From: Flavobacterium sp. SUN046
GTDB taxonomy: Bacteria; Bacteroidota; Bacteroidia; Flavobacteriales; Flavobacteriaceae
Assembly: GCF_028867965.1 (NCBI RefSeq)
Contig: NZ_JAPQNT010000006.1
Span: forward strand, 1-64,000
DNA: 64,000 bases
Direction of reading: 5' to 3'
The position numbers and the translations under genes are program-made. Positions 6,646 to 15,743 of the stretch are shown here, one piece after another. Within the stretch, counting starts at the first letter, position 1. Every line of letters begins with the position of its first letter. The notes under the pieces were generated by a model. It saw nothing but the letters and a program-made list of their open reading frames with translations, made no database searches and was not told the DNA's origin.

Positions 6646-9141
6646 TTATCCAGGAAAATCGCCACCGCCACCATCACCTTCGCCTTTAGGTTGTTTTTCT
6701 TTTTCACTTTTTTGTTTGTTAAAACGGTACGTGAACGATAAATTAATTTGACGTTTTCTCCATTGCATCTCGCTGTAAGAATCTAAACCAGGAATTGTTG
6801 TTTGTGAAATTCTCTTTCTAGAATTGAACACGTCATTTACATTCAATGATAAAGTTGCTTTGTCTTTTAATAAATCTTTACTAAATGCTAAGTTAGCACT
6901 TAAAACGCCTAAAGAGGAACCTTGAGCATTTTTTTGTGGTGCATTGTAAGTTCCATTTGTTTGCCAATCAATTTTGTATGGAAGCGTAACTTTAGATGAA
7001 ATTCTTGCAAACCAACTAGAAGCATTATTATCAAAATTTTGATAAACAACAGTATTAGAATTGGCTAAAGTGTAAGTAAAGCTACCTCTTGTATTGTTTT
7101 GAAAGAAGTTGAAATTACTATTTAATTTCCACCATTTGTACGGTGAATAATTTATGTTAAACTCAAATCCGTAACGGTATTCATCAGATAAATTAACTGG
7201 AGTTGTTAAAATAACTGGAGTTTCAACTGGCACACCATTAACAATAGTAGTAACAGTTTCTCCGTTAGGTCTTCTTATAAATTGAAATACATTTTTAGTT
7301 TTATTAAAATACGCCGATGTTGAGAATGTTATTTTCTTCCATTTAGTTAGATATCCTAAATCAAAAGCATCTGTAAAAGATGGATTTATATCAGGATTTC
7401 CTTGAAAAATATTAATGTTACTGGTGTAATTAGAAAACGGATTAATAAATCTTGAACGAGGTCTTGAAATTCGTTTGCTATAATTTAAAGACAAACTTGA
7501 ATTGTCGTTAATTTCGTAAGTGAAGAAAGCACTCGGAAAGAAATTATTGTATTTTTTATTGTTAAAACTATTGGTAGTCAATAAATTAATATCAATATTA
7601 GAATCTTCCCAACGCATTCCTAATAGCACTGAAAATTTACTTATTTTGGTTCCGAATTGTGTGTACAAAGCGTTAATTCGTTCTTTGTAATCTAATTTAT
7701 TTGTAAAATTTGGATTTGAAATAAAATTCCCTGAATTATCTAAATCACTTACATTATAATCGGTTAATAAATCATTGAAATTTCCTCTGTAACCAGCTTC
7801 AAATTGAGATTGTTTTCCTATTGGTAAAACATAATCTGTTTGAATTAATTTTTTATTTTCTTCTTGAAAATTCTTTGTTGATTGTGTATATCCAATTGCA
7901 TCGGTATTTCCAGAATAGCTTGTATTAATTTGTGAACTATCATTATCATTTTCTCTTGAAACAGTAGCATCAACAGTTAACTTATGACCGTCTTTTTTGA
8001 ATTTTTTAGTAAAATTAGTAACATATTCAACATTTCTTGTAGCTGTAAATTGATCGTTGAAACGAAATTGATTAAAATTACTTCCGGCTTCAGAATTTAA
8101 TAACGAACTAGTTTCAGGACTTTTTCCGTCATTTTTACGGTAGTTAATTGCATTGGTCCAAGTTAATGATTTATCTAAAAACCAATCAACACCTATTGTG
8201 TAATTCATTCCTTCTCTAGCTCTTTGACGGTCTGTATTTTCAACTATATTTTTATAAATTGAACCGTCAGAATTCAAATAATTAGAGTTAGTATACGATA
8301 CTCCAGGAGAATTATTATTGGTATAACCTAAGGTTGAAAACAAATTAAATTCATCTGTTTTATAGTTCAAATTTCCAACAATTGTATTGTTTTTAGGAGT
8401 TCCAGTAGTTGCTATAAAAGTTCCATTTAAACCATTAGTTTTACCTTTTTTAAGTACTATGTTTATAATTCCAGCGCCACCTTCAGCATCATATCTTGCC
8501 GACGGATTGGTGATAACTTCAATTTTATCTAAAGCATCAGCAGGAATATTTCTAAGTGCATCTGCTATATTTATTGCGTTAGAAGGTCGTCCATCGATTA
8601 AAATCTTAACGTTATCGTTGCCTCTTAGACTTACATTTCCGTCACCATCAACAGTTACCGATGGCACGTTGTCTAAAACATCACTTGCAGTTCCGCCTTT
8701 AACAGTCATGTCTTGACCAACATTATATATTTTTTTGTCTAATTTTATTTCAACATTTGATTTTTCAGTTTTAATTACAACCTCATTCAATTGTGTTGCA
8801 TCTGAAACTAATGAAATTGTACCTAAATTAGTGTCTGATGTTATTGTTTTGGCTTTAATTTCGGTAGATTTAAACGAAATAAATTCTACTTTAATATTGA
8901 AAGTTCCTGGAGCCGAATCAAAACTAAAATCTCCTTTGCTATCGGTAATTCCACCCGAAGTAACTTTATTGGTTGTAGTATTAACTAATGAAATTGTACT
9001 GTATTCTAAAGGTTGATTTGTTCCTTTATCAACAATTTTCCCAGTTACTTTTACCTTTTTACCTTCTGGTTTTTGCTGGGAAAAAATGAATAATGAACTC
9101 AGTAATAACCCAAATGTTAAGAATAATTTAATGCTTTTCAT
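6646..9141 (-). CDS. TonB-dependent outer membrane receptor (beta-barrel family 3 type)
   Basis: About 831 aa from the ATG at 9141 (an alternative ATG at 9162 adds 7 residues). Signal peptide MKSIKLFLTFGLLLSSLFIFSQ, a carboxypeptidase-regulatory-like domain (about 25-115: VTGKIVDKGTNQPLEYSTISL), a plug (GGTASDVLDNVPSVTVDGDGNVSLRG, then ITNPSARYDAEGGAGIINI) and a barrel ending in aromatic-rich strands (WRKRQINLSFTYRFNKQ). The extreme C-terminus is an unusual Lys/Gly-rich tail (KGEGDGGGGDFPG). Monocistronic; TAGTTTTG at 9179-9186 on the minus strand is a likely -7 element. Substrate unknown: no SusD partner is adjacent. Confidence 0.9.
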   Translation of the reverse strand: MKSIKLFLTFGLLLSSLFIFSQQKPEGKKVKVTGKIVDKGTNQPLEYSTISLVNTTTNKVTSGGITDSKGDFSFDSAPGTFNIKVEFISFKSTEIKAKTITSDTNLGTISLVSDATQLNEVVIKTEKSNVEIKLDKKIYNVGQDMTVKGGTASDVLDNVPSVTVDGDGNVSLRGNDNVKILIDGRPSNAINIADALRNIPADALDKIEVITNPSARYDAEGGAGIINIVLKKGKTNGLNGTFIATTGTPKNNTIVGNLNYKTDEFNLFSTLGYTNNNSPGVSYTNSNYLNSDGSIYKNIVENTDRQRAREGMNYTIGVDWFLDKSLTWTNAINYRKNDGKSPETSSLLNSEAGSNFNQFRFNDQFTATRNVEYVTNFTKKFKKDGHKLTVDATVSRENDNDSSQINTSYSGNTDAIGYTQSTKNFQEENKKLIQTDYVLPIGKQSQFEAGYRGNFNDLLTDYNVSDLDNSGNFISNPNFTNKLDYKERINALYTQFGTKISKFSVLLGMRWEDSNIDINLLTTNSFNNKKYNNFFPSAFFTYEINDNSSLSLNYSKRISRPRSRFINPFSNYTSNINIFQGNPDINPSFTDAFDLGYLTKWKKITFSTSAYFNKTKNVFQFIRRPNGETVTTIVNGVPVETPVILTTPVNLSDEYRYGFEFNINYSPYKWWKLNSNFNFFQNNTRGSFTYTLANSNTVVYQNFDNNASSWFARISSKVTLPYKIDWQTNGTYNAPQKNAQGSSLGVLSANLAFSKDLLKDKATLSLNVNDVFNSRKRISQTTIPGLDSYSEMQWRKRQINLSFTYRFNKQKSEKEKQPKGEGDGGGGDFPG

Positions 9142-9242
9142 GTTTAAAATGTTTTTTATCATACTACTACTATGACTGCAAAACTAAACATTCGTTTAAC
9201 CATCAAATCACAAAGGTTTGTTAAATGAAACGTTAAATATAT

Positions 9243-9584
9243 CTAAATAATTTCCTTTAATCTCTCAAAAGGCCTAGCAATAATGGCTTTGCTTCCTTTT
9301 ACAGCAATAGGTCGTTCCATCAAAATTGGATAATCAACCATAGTTTGAATGATTTCTTCTTCAGTTAGTGAATTTCCTTTAAACTTTTCTTTCCAAATAG
9401 ATTCTTTTGTTCTAACTAATTCAATTGGGTTTAAATTTAATTTTACTATCAATTTGGATAATTCATCAAAAGTTAAAGGCGTTTCAAGGTATTTTATAAC
9501 TTCAAATTGTTGTTTGGAATTCGCTATAAATGCTAAACATTCTCTTGATTTTCCGCATCTCGGATTGTGATAAATTGTTATCAT
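9243..9584 (-). CDS. ArsC/Spx-family thioredoxin-fold protein (arsenate reductase-like)
   Basis: 113 aa from the ATG at 9584; the open frame extends 19 codons upstream but homologues start at MITIYHNPRCGKS. Thioredoxin fold with the catalytic Cys in NPRCGKSR and the family pattern YPILMERPIAVKGSKAIIARP near the C-terminus. Members use glutathione/glutaredoxin to reduce arsenate; many Bacteroidetes homologues lack any arsenic context, as here, so the true substrate is unsure. Divergent from the CPBP protease gene. Confidence 0.85.
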   Translation of the reverse strand: MITIYHNPRCGKSRECLAFIANSKQQFEVIKYLETPLTFDELSKLIVKLNLNPIELVRTKESIWKEKFKGNSLTEEEIIQTMVDYPILMERPIAVKGSKAIIARPFERLKEII

Positions 9585-9672
9585 TTTATTTAAAATAAAG
9601 TAATGATTTATATGATTTTTATAGTAATTTAGTCGGAACAAATTTAATGGTATTTAATTTAAAAAACAGCTT

Positions 9673-10593
9673 ATGTTTATTGAACAAGCTTATAAAGGGA
9701 AAAATAATTGGTGGCGAGTGCTAATTACAACATTTGTAGCAACCGCAATATTTATTTTAAATTTTGTAGTTTATATATTTTCATCAAAAGAAACTATCGA
9801 TAGTTCGTATGATTTGATGAAAAGTTGGCCTAAAATTGTTTCATTAGTAGCCAATTTAGTTCCGTTTGTTTTTTTGTTAGCATTGCTGTTTGTAACGGTT
9901 CATTTTATTCATAAAAGAAGTATAATATCGTTAACTACATCAAGAAAAAAAGTTGATTTTAGTCGTATTGCTTTTTCGTTTGCTTTGGTTGTGTTTTTTA
10001 CACTGTTGAGTTTTGGAATATCCTATTACATTGATAATTCTTCGGTTATTTGGAATTTTCATTTGGGTAAATTTTTAATTTTATTTGGTGTGAGTTTGCT
10101 TTTATTTCCTACTCAAATTGGATTTGAAGAATATTTATTTAGAGGCTATTTAATGCAACAAATTGGAATAATAGCCAAAAATAGATGGACACCATTAGTA
10201 ATAACTTCTGTTTTTTTTGGATTATTTCATAATGCTAACCCAGAAGTATCAGAAATGGGTTATGGCGTGATGGTTTTTTATATAGGAACCGGATTTCTTC
10301 TCGGAATTATGACACTTATGGATGAGAGTTTAGAACTTTCTTTGGGTTTTCATTTGGGTAATAATTTAATGGCGGCATTATTAATAACTTCCGATTATTC
10401 GGCATTGCAAACCGATGCTGTTTTTAGACTTTCTACTAAAGAAAACACTGCAGATACTTTAAATGAAATGATACTATCAATGGTAATTATTTATCCAATC
10501 ATACTATTTATTTTAGCCAAGAAATACAAATGGACCAATTGGAAAGAAAAATTAACAGGACGAGTTTCAGAAAATACTAATTTAAACACATAA
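9673..10593 (+). CDS. CPBP-family intramembrane metalloprotease
   Basis: 306 aa with about eight hydrophobic segments. The Rce1-like motifs are present: EEYLFRG (Glu-Glu-xxx-Arg), FHNANPE and HLGNN, giving the conserved Glu and His residues of the active site. Family members cleave prenylated or signal-like peptides or act in bacteriocin self-immunity; the substrate here is unknown. Only 5 bases separate it from menE, so the two are probably co-transcribed. Confidence 0.9.
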   Translation: MFIEQAYKGKNNWWRVLITTFVATAIFILNFVVYIFSSKETIDSSYDLMKSWPKIVSLVANLVPFVFLLALLFVTVHFIHKRSIISLTTSRKKVDFSRIAFSFALVVFFTLLSFGISYYIDNSSVIWNFHLGKFLILFGVSLLLFPTQIGFEEYLFRGYLMQQIGIIAKNRWTPLVITSVFFGLFHNANPEVSEMGYGVMVFYIGTGFLLGIMTLMDESLELSLGFHLGNNLMAALLITSDYSALQTDAVFRLSTKENTADTLNEMILSMVIIYPIILFILAKKYKWTNWKEKLTGRVSENTNLNT

Positions 10594-10598
10594 TAGTT

Positions 10599-11645
10599 AT
10601 GATAAATCCAACGTATGAAAATGTACACAACCATTTTAAATTGAATGGTTTTCATTTAGACAGAGACGATTTGTGTCGTGTTGCCTATAGTTTTATAAAA
10701 GAAGGCGAAGATTTTGAAAAGCCAGTTGGAGATTTTCTTTTAGATTGGTTTGATAGCAAATCGTATATTGAAATGCAAACTTCAGGCTCAACTGGAACTC
10801 CAAAGCTCGTTAAAGTTGAAAAACAAGCCATGGTAAATTCGGCAATTGCTACTGGAGATTTTTTCGATTTGCGTTCAGGAAATAGAGCATTACAATGTTT
10901 GCCAGTAAAATATGTAGCTGGAAAAATGATGCTAATTAGAGCTATTATTTTAGGTTTAGATTTAGATTATGTTGCGCCAACATCGCATCCGATGATGAAT
11001 TTAGACGACATGAATTATGATTTTGCTGCTATGGTTCCGATGCAAGCTCAAAATTCGTTAAAAGAATTAAAAAGTGTAAAAAAACTTATTGTTGGTGGCG
11101 CAAGAATTAATGCTTCGCTTGAAAAAGAATTAATGAAATTACCAACGCAAATTTATGAAACTTATGGTATGACTGAAACAATAACGCATATTGCTGCCAA
11201 AAAAGTTGGTGAAAAAGCGTTCACAGTTTTGCCAAATGTAATAATATCGTATGATGATAGAAATTGTTTAGTAATTCATGCACCTCATATAATTGCTGAA
11301 GAAACTGTTGTCACAAATGACGTTGTCGAACTTGTAAATGAAAATCAATTTGTTTTTTTAGGTCGAATTGATACTATTATAAATAGTGGCGGTGTGAAAA
11401 TTATGCCCGAAAAAGTAGAACAAAAATTAGAAACTAAAATTGATAAACGTTTTTTTATTGCATCTAAAGACGATGCTGAATTAGGCGAAAAAGTACTACT
11501 TGTTATTGAAGGCGATTCATTTGAAATTGATAAAACAATTTTTGATTCTTTAGATAAATATGAACGCCCGAAAGAAATTATATTCGTTTCAAAATTTAAA
11601 GAAACTGAAAACGGTAAAGTCTTAAGAAAAGAAACTTTAAAATAA
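10599..11645 (+). CDS. menE: o-Succinylbenzoate-CoA ligase-like AMP-binding enzyme
   Basis: 348 aa, short for the ANL superfamily, as in other Bacteroidetes MenE proteins. Motifs in order: P-loop QTSGSTGTPK (A3), YETYGMTET (A5), the RID hinge region FLGRIDTIINSGGVKI (A7-A8) and the C-terminal lysine in ENGKVLRKE (A10). Activates o-succinylbenzoate as its CoA thioester in menaquinone synthesis. Other men genes are not in view, so the assignment rests on length and sequence pattern. Follows the CPBP protease gene by 5 bases. Confidence 0.82.
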   Translation: MINPTYENVHNHFKLNGFHLDRDDLCRVAYSFIKEGEDFEKPVGDFLLDWFDSKSYIEMQTSGSTGTPKLVKVEKQAMVNSAIATGDFFDLRSGNRALQCLPVKYVAGKMMLIRAIILGLDLDYVAPTSHPMMNLDDMNYDFAAMVPMQAQNSLKELKSVKKLIVGGARINASLEKELMKLPTQIYETYGMTETITHIAAKKVGEKAFTVLPNVIISYDDRNCLVIHAPHIIAEETVVTNDVVELVNENQFVFLGRIDTIINSGGVKIMPEKVEQKLETKIDKRFFIASKDDAELGEKVLLVIEGDSFEIDKTIFDSLDKYERPKEIIFVSKFKETENGKVLRKETLK

Positions 11646-11658
11646 ATCATTATACAAA

Positions 11659-11695
11659 AAAACCGCAGATTTATCAATTATAAATCTGCGGTTTT
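11659..11695. terminator. Bidirectional rho-independent terminator
   Basis: Perfect 16-bp stem (AAAACCGCAGATTTAT and its complement) with a 5-base loop, between convergent menE and the M1 peptidase gene. Its CCGCAGATTTAT arm resembles the palindromes at 55731 and 59942. Confidence 0.88.
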
Positions 11696-11700
11696 AATTT

Positions 11701-13326
11701 TTACTCTTTTGTAATGTTGATATAAAATTGTTCTTTTAATGGTTCAATTTCATCTAAAGATTTTATTTTGATTTTTAATTTTTGCCATTTTTTTGTTGGA
11801 TTCAATCGCACTTTTTCACCGTTAATTTTTACATCAACTGGCATTTGAAAATCGGCAAGATCAGTTTTCCAGCGGAATTCAAATTTCTTTTTATTTTGCT
11901 TAATTTCTAGATTAGGAATCGTTACAGTTTTTAAATACTGATTAAAAATAGGAGTAAGGTTCATGCAGCTTTCTGCATTAAAAAAGGCAATAACCATATC
12001 ATTATCAATAATTTTATGACGAAAAGTTTCTGAATATTTCAAAATAATCTTCCACCATAATTCATCATTATTTATTACGTGACGTAATGTGTTGAGCAGT
12101 AAAGCACCTTTTGGATACATGTCTCCTGAACCTTCATGATTAACGCCATACGCTCCAATTATTGGTTCATCATTTCTAACTCTGCGTTGCAATCCTTTAC
12201 AGTATTGCATAGCTTTTTCATAACCTAATTGGCATTCTACAAAAACTACTTCGGTGTATTGCGTAAATCCTTCATGAATCCACATGTCGGCAATATCTTT
12301 GGATGTTATACTGTTTCCGAACCATTCGTGACCACTTTCATGAACTATGATATAATCAAATGTTAAACCGATTCCAGTATTCGATAAATCGGAACCTAAA
12401 TAACCTTTTACATATTTATTTCCGTAAGCTACAGCACTTTGATGCTCCATACCTAAATAAGAAGTTTCAACTAGTTTATAGCCATCTTCTTTAAACGGAT
12501 ATGTTCCGAACTTACTTTGAAAACAGCTAAGCATCGGTTTTACGTCGGCACCAAAATGTTTTTTTGCACGTTCTTCATTATAGCTTAAAACATAATAATC
12601 AATATCTAAATCATCTAAATTATCATGAATGTGCGTATAGTATCCAACATTTAAAGTAATATCATAGGTGTTAATTGGATTTTTAACTTCCCAATCCCAA
12701 CGAGTATATCCATTTTTTAAATCTTCACTTCCTAGTAATCTTCCATTTGACACATTGGTTAAACCAGTTGGTACAGCTACTTTTATTGTAGCGCCATTAT
12801 CAGGTTCATCGCTCTGTGAATCTTTGCACGGATACCATAAACTTGCGCCAGTTCCTTGACATGCAACACCAATCCATGGTCTATTTTCTTTATCTTTTGT
12901 AAACACTAATCCGCCATCCCAAGGTGCATGTTTTGCTATTTGAGGTTTTCCAGAATAATAAAAACGAATTTTCTCCGTATTATTTATATTCAAATAAGTT
13001 GTAAAATAAATAAAAACGGCATTGTTATCTCTTGTAAATTCTAATCTTTTTGAATTAAAAACTATTGAATCAACTTGCATGTTTTGAAATAAATCGATTT
13101 GAATTTTTTTAGTTGGTTCAATCACTTTAAATGTGATATCATTGTACCCAACAATCGATTTTTCATCAATATTTAGTTTGATATTTAAATCATAACGCAA
13201 TACATCAAACGAAGTTCTCTCTGGTCTCAAGCCACCTTGAAGCGAATCTTTGCGAGTGAATTTTTCCTGCGCAATTATCGACTGAAAACTTATTAATGCA
13301 AATGTTATTAAAACAATTTTCTTCAT
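11701..13326 (-). CDS. Secreted M1-family metallopeptidase
   Basis: 541 aa from the ATG at 13326, where a clean signal peptide begins (MKKIVLITFALISFQSIIAQ). The open frame reaches 13389 but that would place the signal peptide internally and crowd the upstream gene. Gluzincin core HESGHEWFGN...HEGFTQYTE gives the zinc ligands (two His and the distal Glu) and catalytic Glu. The exopeptidase GMEH-like motif is present as YLGMEHQSAV. At 541 aa it lacks the long C-terminal helical domain of aminopeptidase N, like other short Bacteroidetes members. Probably periplasmic or exported peptide degradation. Confidence 0.9.
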   Translation of the reverse strand: MKKIVLITFALISFQSIIAQEKFTRKDSLQGGLRPERTSFDVLRYDLNIKLNIDEKSIVGYNDITFKVIEPTKKIQIDLFQNMQVDSIVFNSKRLEFTRDNNAVFIYFTTYLNINNTEKIRFYYSGKPQIAKHAPWDGGLVFTKDKENRPWIGVACQGTGASLWYPCKDSQSDEPDNGATIKVAVPTGLTNVSNGRLLGSEDLKNGYTRWDWEVKNPINTYDITLNVGYYTHIHDNLDDLDIDYYVLSYNEERAKKHFGADVKPMLSCFQSKFGTYPFKEDGYKLVETSYLGMEHQSAVAYGNKYVKGYLGSDLSNTGIGLTFDYIIVHESGHEWFGNSITSKDIADMWIHEGFTQYTEVVFVECQLGYEKAMQYCKGLQRRVRNDEPIIGAYGVNHEGSGDMYPKGALLLNTLRHVINNDELWWKIILKYSETFRHKIIDNDMVIAFFNAESCMNLTPIFNQYLKTVTIPNLEIKQNKKKFEFRWKTDLADFQMPVDVKINGEKVRLNPTKKWQKLKIKIKSLDEIEPLKEQFYINITKE

Positions 13327-13372
13327 GATTTTATATTTAATAGTATTAGTTGTTTTAATTTCCAATTTGTTA

Positions 13373-15013
13373 CTAAAATTCAGCAGCAACTGAAATAGTC
13401 ATTACTTCTTTAGATATTGGATGTTGAAAAGTAATACTTTCTGCATGTAAATGCAACCTATTGGCTTTAATTCCATATAAATCATCTCCAACAATTGGAG
13501 TATTTAATCCGCTTGGATGTGCAGCATGAACTCTTAGTTGATGTGTTCTGCCAGAAATAGGATAGAAGTAGACTTTAGTTTTATTCTCACTTATTTCAAT
13601 AACTTCCCATTTAGTTTGTGCTGATTTTCCGTGTTCATAACAAACCAATTGATTGGGACGATTGTCTAAATCTACTCGCAGTGGCAAGTCAATATATCCT
13701 AACTTTTCGTTTATAATTCCATTTAAAATAGCAACGTACCGTTTTTTAATTTTTCTTTTAATGAATTGTGATTGGAGACTTTTGTGGATTTCACTTGATT
13801 TTGCAATTAGTAATAAACCTGAGGTCGACATGTCTAACCGATGCACAACTAATGGACCGGTTGCAGTGGGATATAATTTTTTCATGCGTGAATAAACAGA
13901 GTCAATTACTCGTTTGCCTGGAACTGATAAAAATTCAGCAGGTTTATTGACTAAAAGCAAGTATTCATCTTCGTAAACTATTTCTAAATCTTTGCCTTTG
14001 GCAGTATTAATTTTGAATGGATTTTCTTCTGTTTCAATTCCGTCTAACATGTGTGCTAAAATTGGTTCACACTTTCCGGTACATGCTGGATAAAACTGTT
14101 GGTGTTTTCTAACTTCTGATTTTGGTGATTGACCCCACCAAAATTCAGCCATTGCAATTGGTTTTAATTGGTTTTGAAAGGCAAAATGCAATAACTTTGG
14201 CGCTGCACATTCTCCAGCGCCAGCAGGCGGATTTTCGTTAAAAATTTCTTTCAAACTTTTAGAAACTCCAAATTTATTTAAGAAAGCATATTCTGTAAAT
14301 AATTGTTGCTGTAACTTGCTTGATTTTAGTTTGCGTTCTTCTTTTAAAGAATTAATTTTTGAAATATAATGATGAAGTTCTTCTTGAGCTTTTTCAATTT
14401 TATGATTCCAAAATTGAGTCATTTTTTTTAATAAAATTTTTTCTTCTTGACTTTCTTTATTTAAAATATCACTGTCTGAATTTGATTCAAGTCTTTTTAA
14501 ATCACGAACCTTTTTAGCAGATTTTATTTTTTGTTTTTGATCACTTATTTCTTTTTCAAATTGTGATTTAGTGTTTTCTAACTTTTTTATACATGATAAA
14601 TAGTCAATATCATTTTCGAGTGATTCTATTTTTTTATTAAATTTATTTAAAACAGCTTCTTCTTTTTTGTAAAAACCTTCCTCTTGAAGCATATCAAATA
14701 CTGTTGGTACAAAATGCTTATGAAAATTCTCATCGGCTAGTTTGCCCGAAAAAGCGCATAAATATCCCAATTCACTATTTTGATTTTGAACAATTAAAAC
14801 GCCAAACATTTTACCAATTGCTAATCTGTTTTGATCTTTATTTAATCCGAAATTATGAATGAAATCAGTTTGATTACTTAAGTAGTTTTGTAGTTCTTTT
14901 GCAGCAATTACACTAAGTTCATGAGGTTCATAATAAAACGGAAATGTAAATTTTTCAGGAAGTTGTAATGCTGAAATATTGTGCTGAAAATGATGAAATA
15001 GTGATGTAGACAT
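13373..15013 (-). CDS. RluA-family RNA pseudouridine synthase with N-terminal coiled-coil extension
   Basis: 546 aa, about 220 longer than typical RluA. The C-terminal half (about 340-546) is the catalytic domain, with VVHRLDMSTSGLLLIAK carrying the catalytic Asp in HRLDxxTSG, and a GRTHQLRVHA motif. The N-terminal half holds a predicted long coiled coil (about 140-240, Lys/Glu-rich) and a Cys-containing region (GAGECAAPKLL, PACTGKCEP) that may bind metal. Target (23S rRNA or tRNA) cannot be told from sequence. 46 bases upstream of the M1 peptidase gene on the same strand. Confidence 0.88.
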   Translation of the reverse strand: MSTSLFHHFQHNISALQLPEKFTFPFYYEPHELSVIAAKELQNYLSNQTDFIHNFGLNKDQNRLAIGKMFGVLIVQNQNSELGYLCAFSGKLADENFHKHFVPTVFDMLQEEGFYKKEEAVLNKFNKKIESLENDIDYLSCIKKLENTKSQFEKEISDQKQKIKSAKKVRDLKRLESNSDSDILNKESQEEKILLKKMTQFWNHKIEKAQEELHHYISKINSLKEERKLKSSKLQQQLFTEYAFLNKFGVSKSLKEIFNENPPAGAGECAAPKLLHFAFQNQLKPIAMAEFWWGQSPKSEVRKHQQFYPACTGKCEPILAHMLDGIETEENPFKINTAKGKDLEIVYEDEYLLLVNKPAEFLSVPGKRVIDSVYSRMKKLYPTATGPLVVHRLDMSTSGLLLIAKSSEIHKSLQSQFIKRKIKKRYVAILNGIINEKLGYIDLPLRVDLDNRPNQLVCYEHGKSAQTKWEVIEISENKTKVYFYPISGRTHQLRVHAAHPSGLNTPIVGDDLYGIKANRLHLHAESITFQHPISKEVMTISVAAEF

Positions 15014-15109
15014 TATTTGAAAAAAAATAAAGTTTTTATTCTTGATAAAAGTATAAATTTTAATTCAAATAAGATTCAAACATTGATTTTTGTTGAAATT
15101 AATCCTTTT

Positions 15110-15150
15110 CCAATGTTAAGTTTTTAATCAATAGTAAAACTTAACATTGG
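15110..15150. repeat. 15-bp perfect inverted repeat in a divergent promoter region
   Basis: Arms CCAATGTTAAGTTTT (15110-15124) and its exact complement (15136-15150) with an 11-base AT-rich loop. It lies between the divergent pseudouridine synthase and Lys-rich protein genes, 17 bases before a TACTTTTG -7 element (15168-15175). It could be an operator or a stem-loop. There is no U-run after either arm, so a terminator is unlikely. Confidence 0.75.
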
Positions 15151-15167
15151 AGTTAAAGTAAATGAAC

Positions 15168-15175
15168 TACTTTTG
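15168..15175 (+). promoter_or_regulatory. -7 promoter element of the Lys-rich protein gene
   Basis: TACTTTTG matches TAnnTTTG, 58 bases before the ATG at 15234, leaving a leader of about 50 bases. Confidence 0.5.
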
Positions 15176-15233
15176 TTAACGATAAATTTACATTAAATTA
15201 ATAATAAAGATACTTTAAATAAAACTAAGCAAT

Positions 15234-15692
15234 ATGATTAAAAGAACAACACAACCAAAAACAACTGTTGCAAAAGAAGTAGTAAATGAAGAAGGAACTA
15301 GTTCAACTGCAGAAATTGTTGCCGAGAATTTGAATGAAGAAACTCCAGCTAGCGCTGTTAAAAAACCAGCTGTAAGAAGAACGCCAGGTAGAAAAACAAC
15401 AACTGCAACTCCATCAACTGAAATTCCAGCAGCAGTAATTACTGAAGAAGTGATTCCAACAGAAATAATTTCGGAAGTTTTTATAGAAACCACTAAAATC
15501 AAAAAGATGAAAGATTCAACTAAAGAAAAAACGAAGAAAGCTAAAGCAAAAATAAAAGAGAAAGCCAAAAAGAAAAAAGCTAAAGACAAAGCAAAACTTA
15601 AAAAGCAAAAACAAAAAGCTAAAGAGAAGGCAAAAGCTAAAAAAGCTAAAGCAAAAGCTAAAAAGAAAAAGAATTCAAAGAAGAAAAAATAA
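15234..15692 (+). CDS. Lys/Ala-rich histone H1-like protein
   Basis: 152 aa of low complexity. Residues 1-85 are Thr/Glu/Val-rich and mildly acidic (AKEVVNEEGTSSTAEIVAEN), with one basic patch AVRRTPGRKT. Residues 86-152 are almost only Lys and Ala (KAKAKAKKKKN type), resembling the tails of eukaryotic H1 and of bacterial H1-like proteins (HctB, AlgP, Bacteroidetes histone-like proteins). Such tails bind DNA or RNA nonspecifically; a nucleoid role is inference. Ends at a terminator shared with the carboxylase gene. Confidence 0.75.
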   Translation: MIKRTTQPKTTVAKEVVNEEGTSSTAEIVAENLNEETPASAVKKPAVRRTPGRKTTTATPSTEIPAAVITEEVIPTEIISEVFIETTKIKKMKDSTKEKTKKAKAKIKEKAKKKKAKDKAKLKKQKQKAKEKAKAKKAKAKAKKKKNSKKKK

Positions 15693-15704
15693 TTATTTGT
15701 TAGA

Positions 15705-15740
15705 AAAAAGGCCGCTATTTTTATTAATAGCAGCCTTTTT
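15705..15740. terminator. Rho-independent terminator between convergent genes
   Basis: AAAAAGGCCGCTATT pairs with AATAGCAGCCTTTTT with one mismatch; U-runs on both strands serve the Lys-rich gene (+) and the carboxylase gene (-). Confidence 0.85.
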
Positions 15741-15743
15741 TGT

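Noticed and set aside
15215..15589. 124-aa hydrophobic minus-strand ORF
   Set aside because: It is the antisense shadow of the Lys/Ala-rich gene; Lys codons read backward as Phe/Leu codons.
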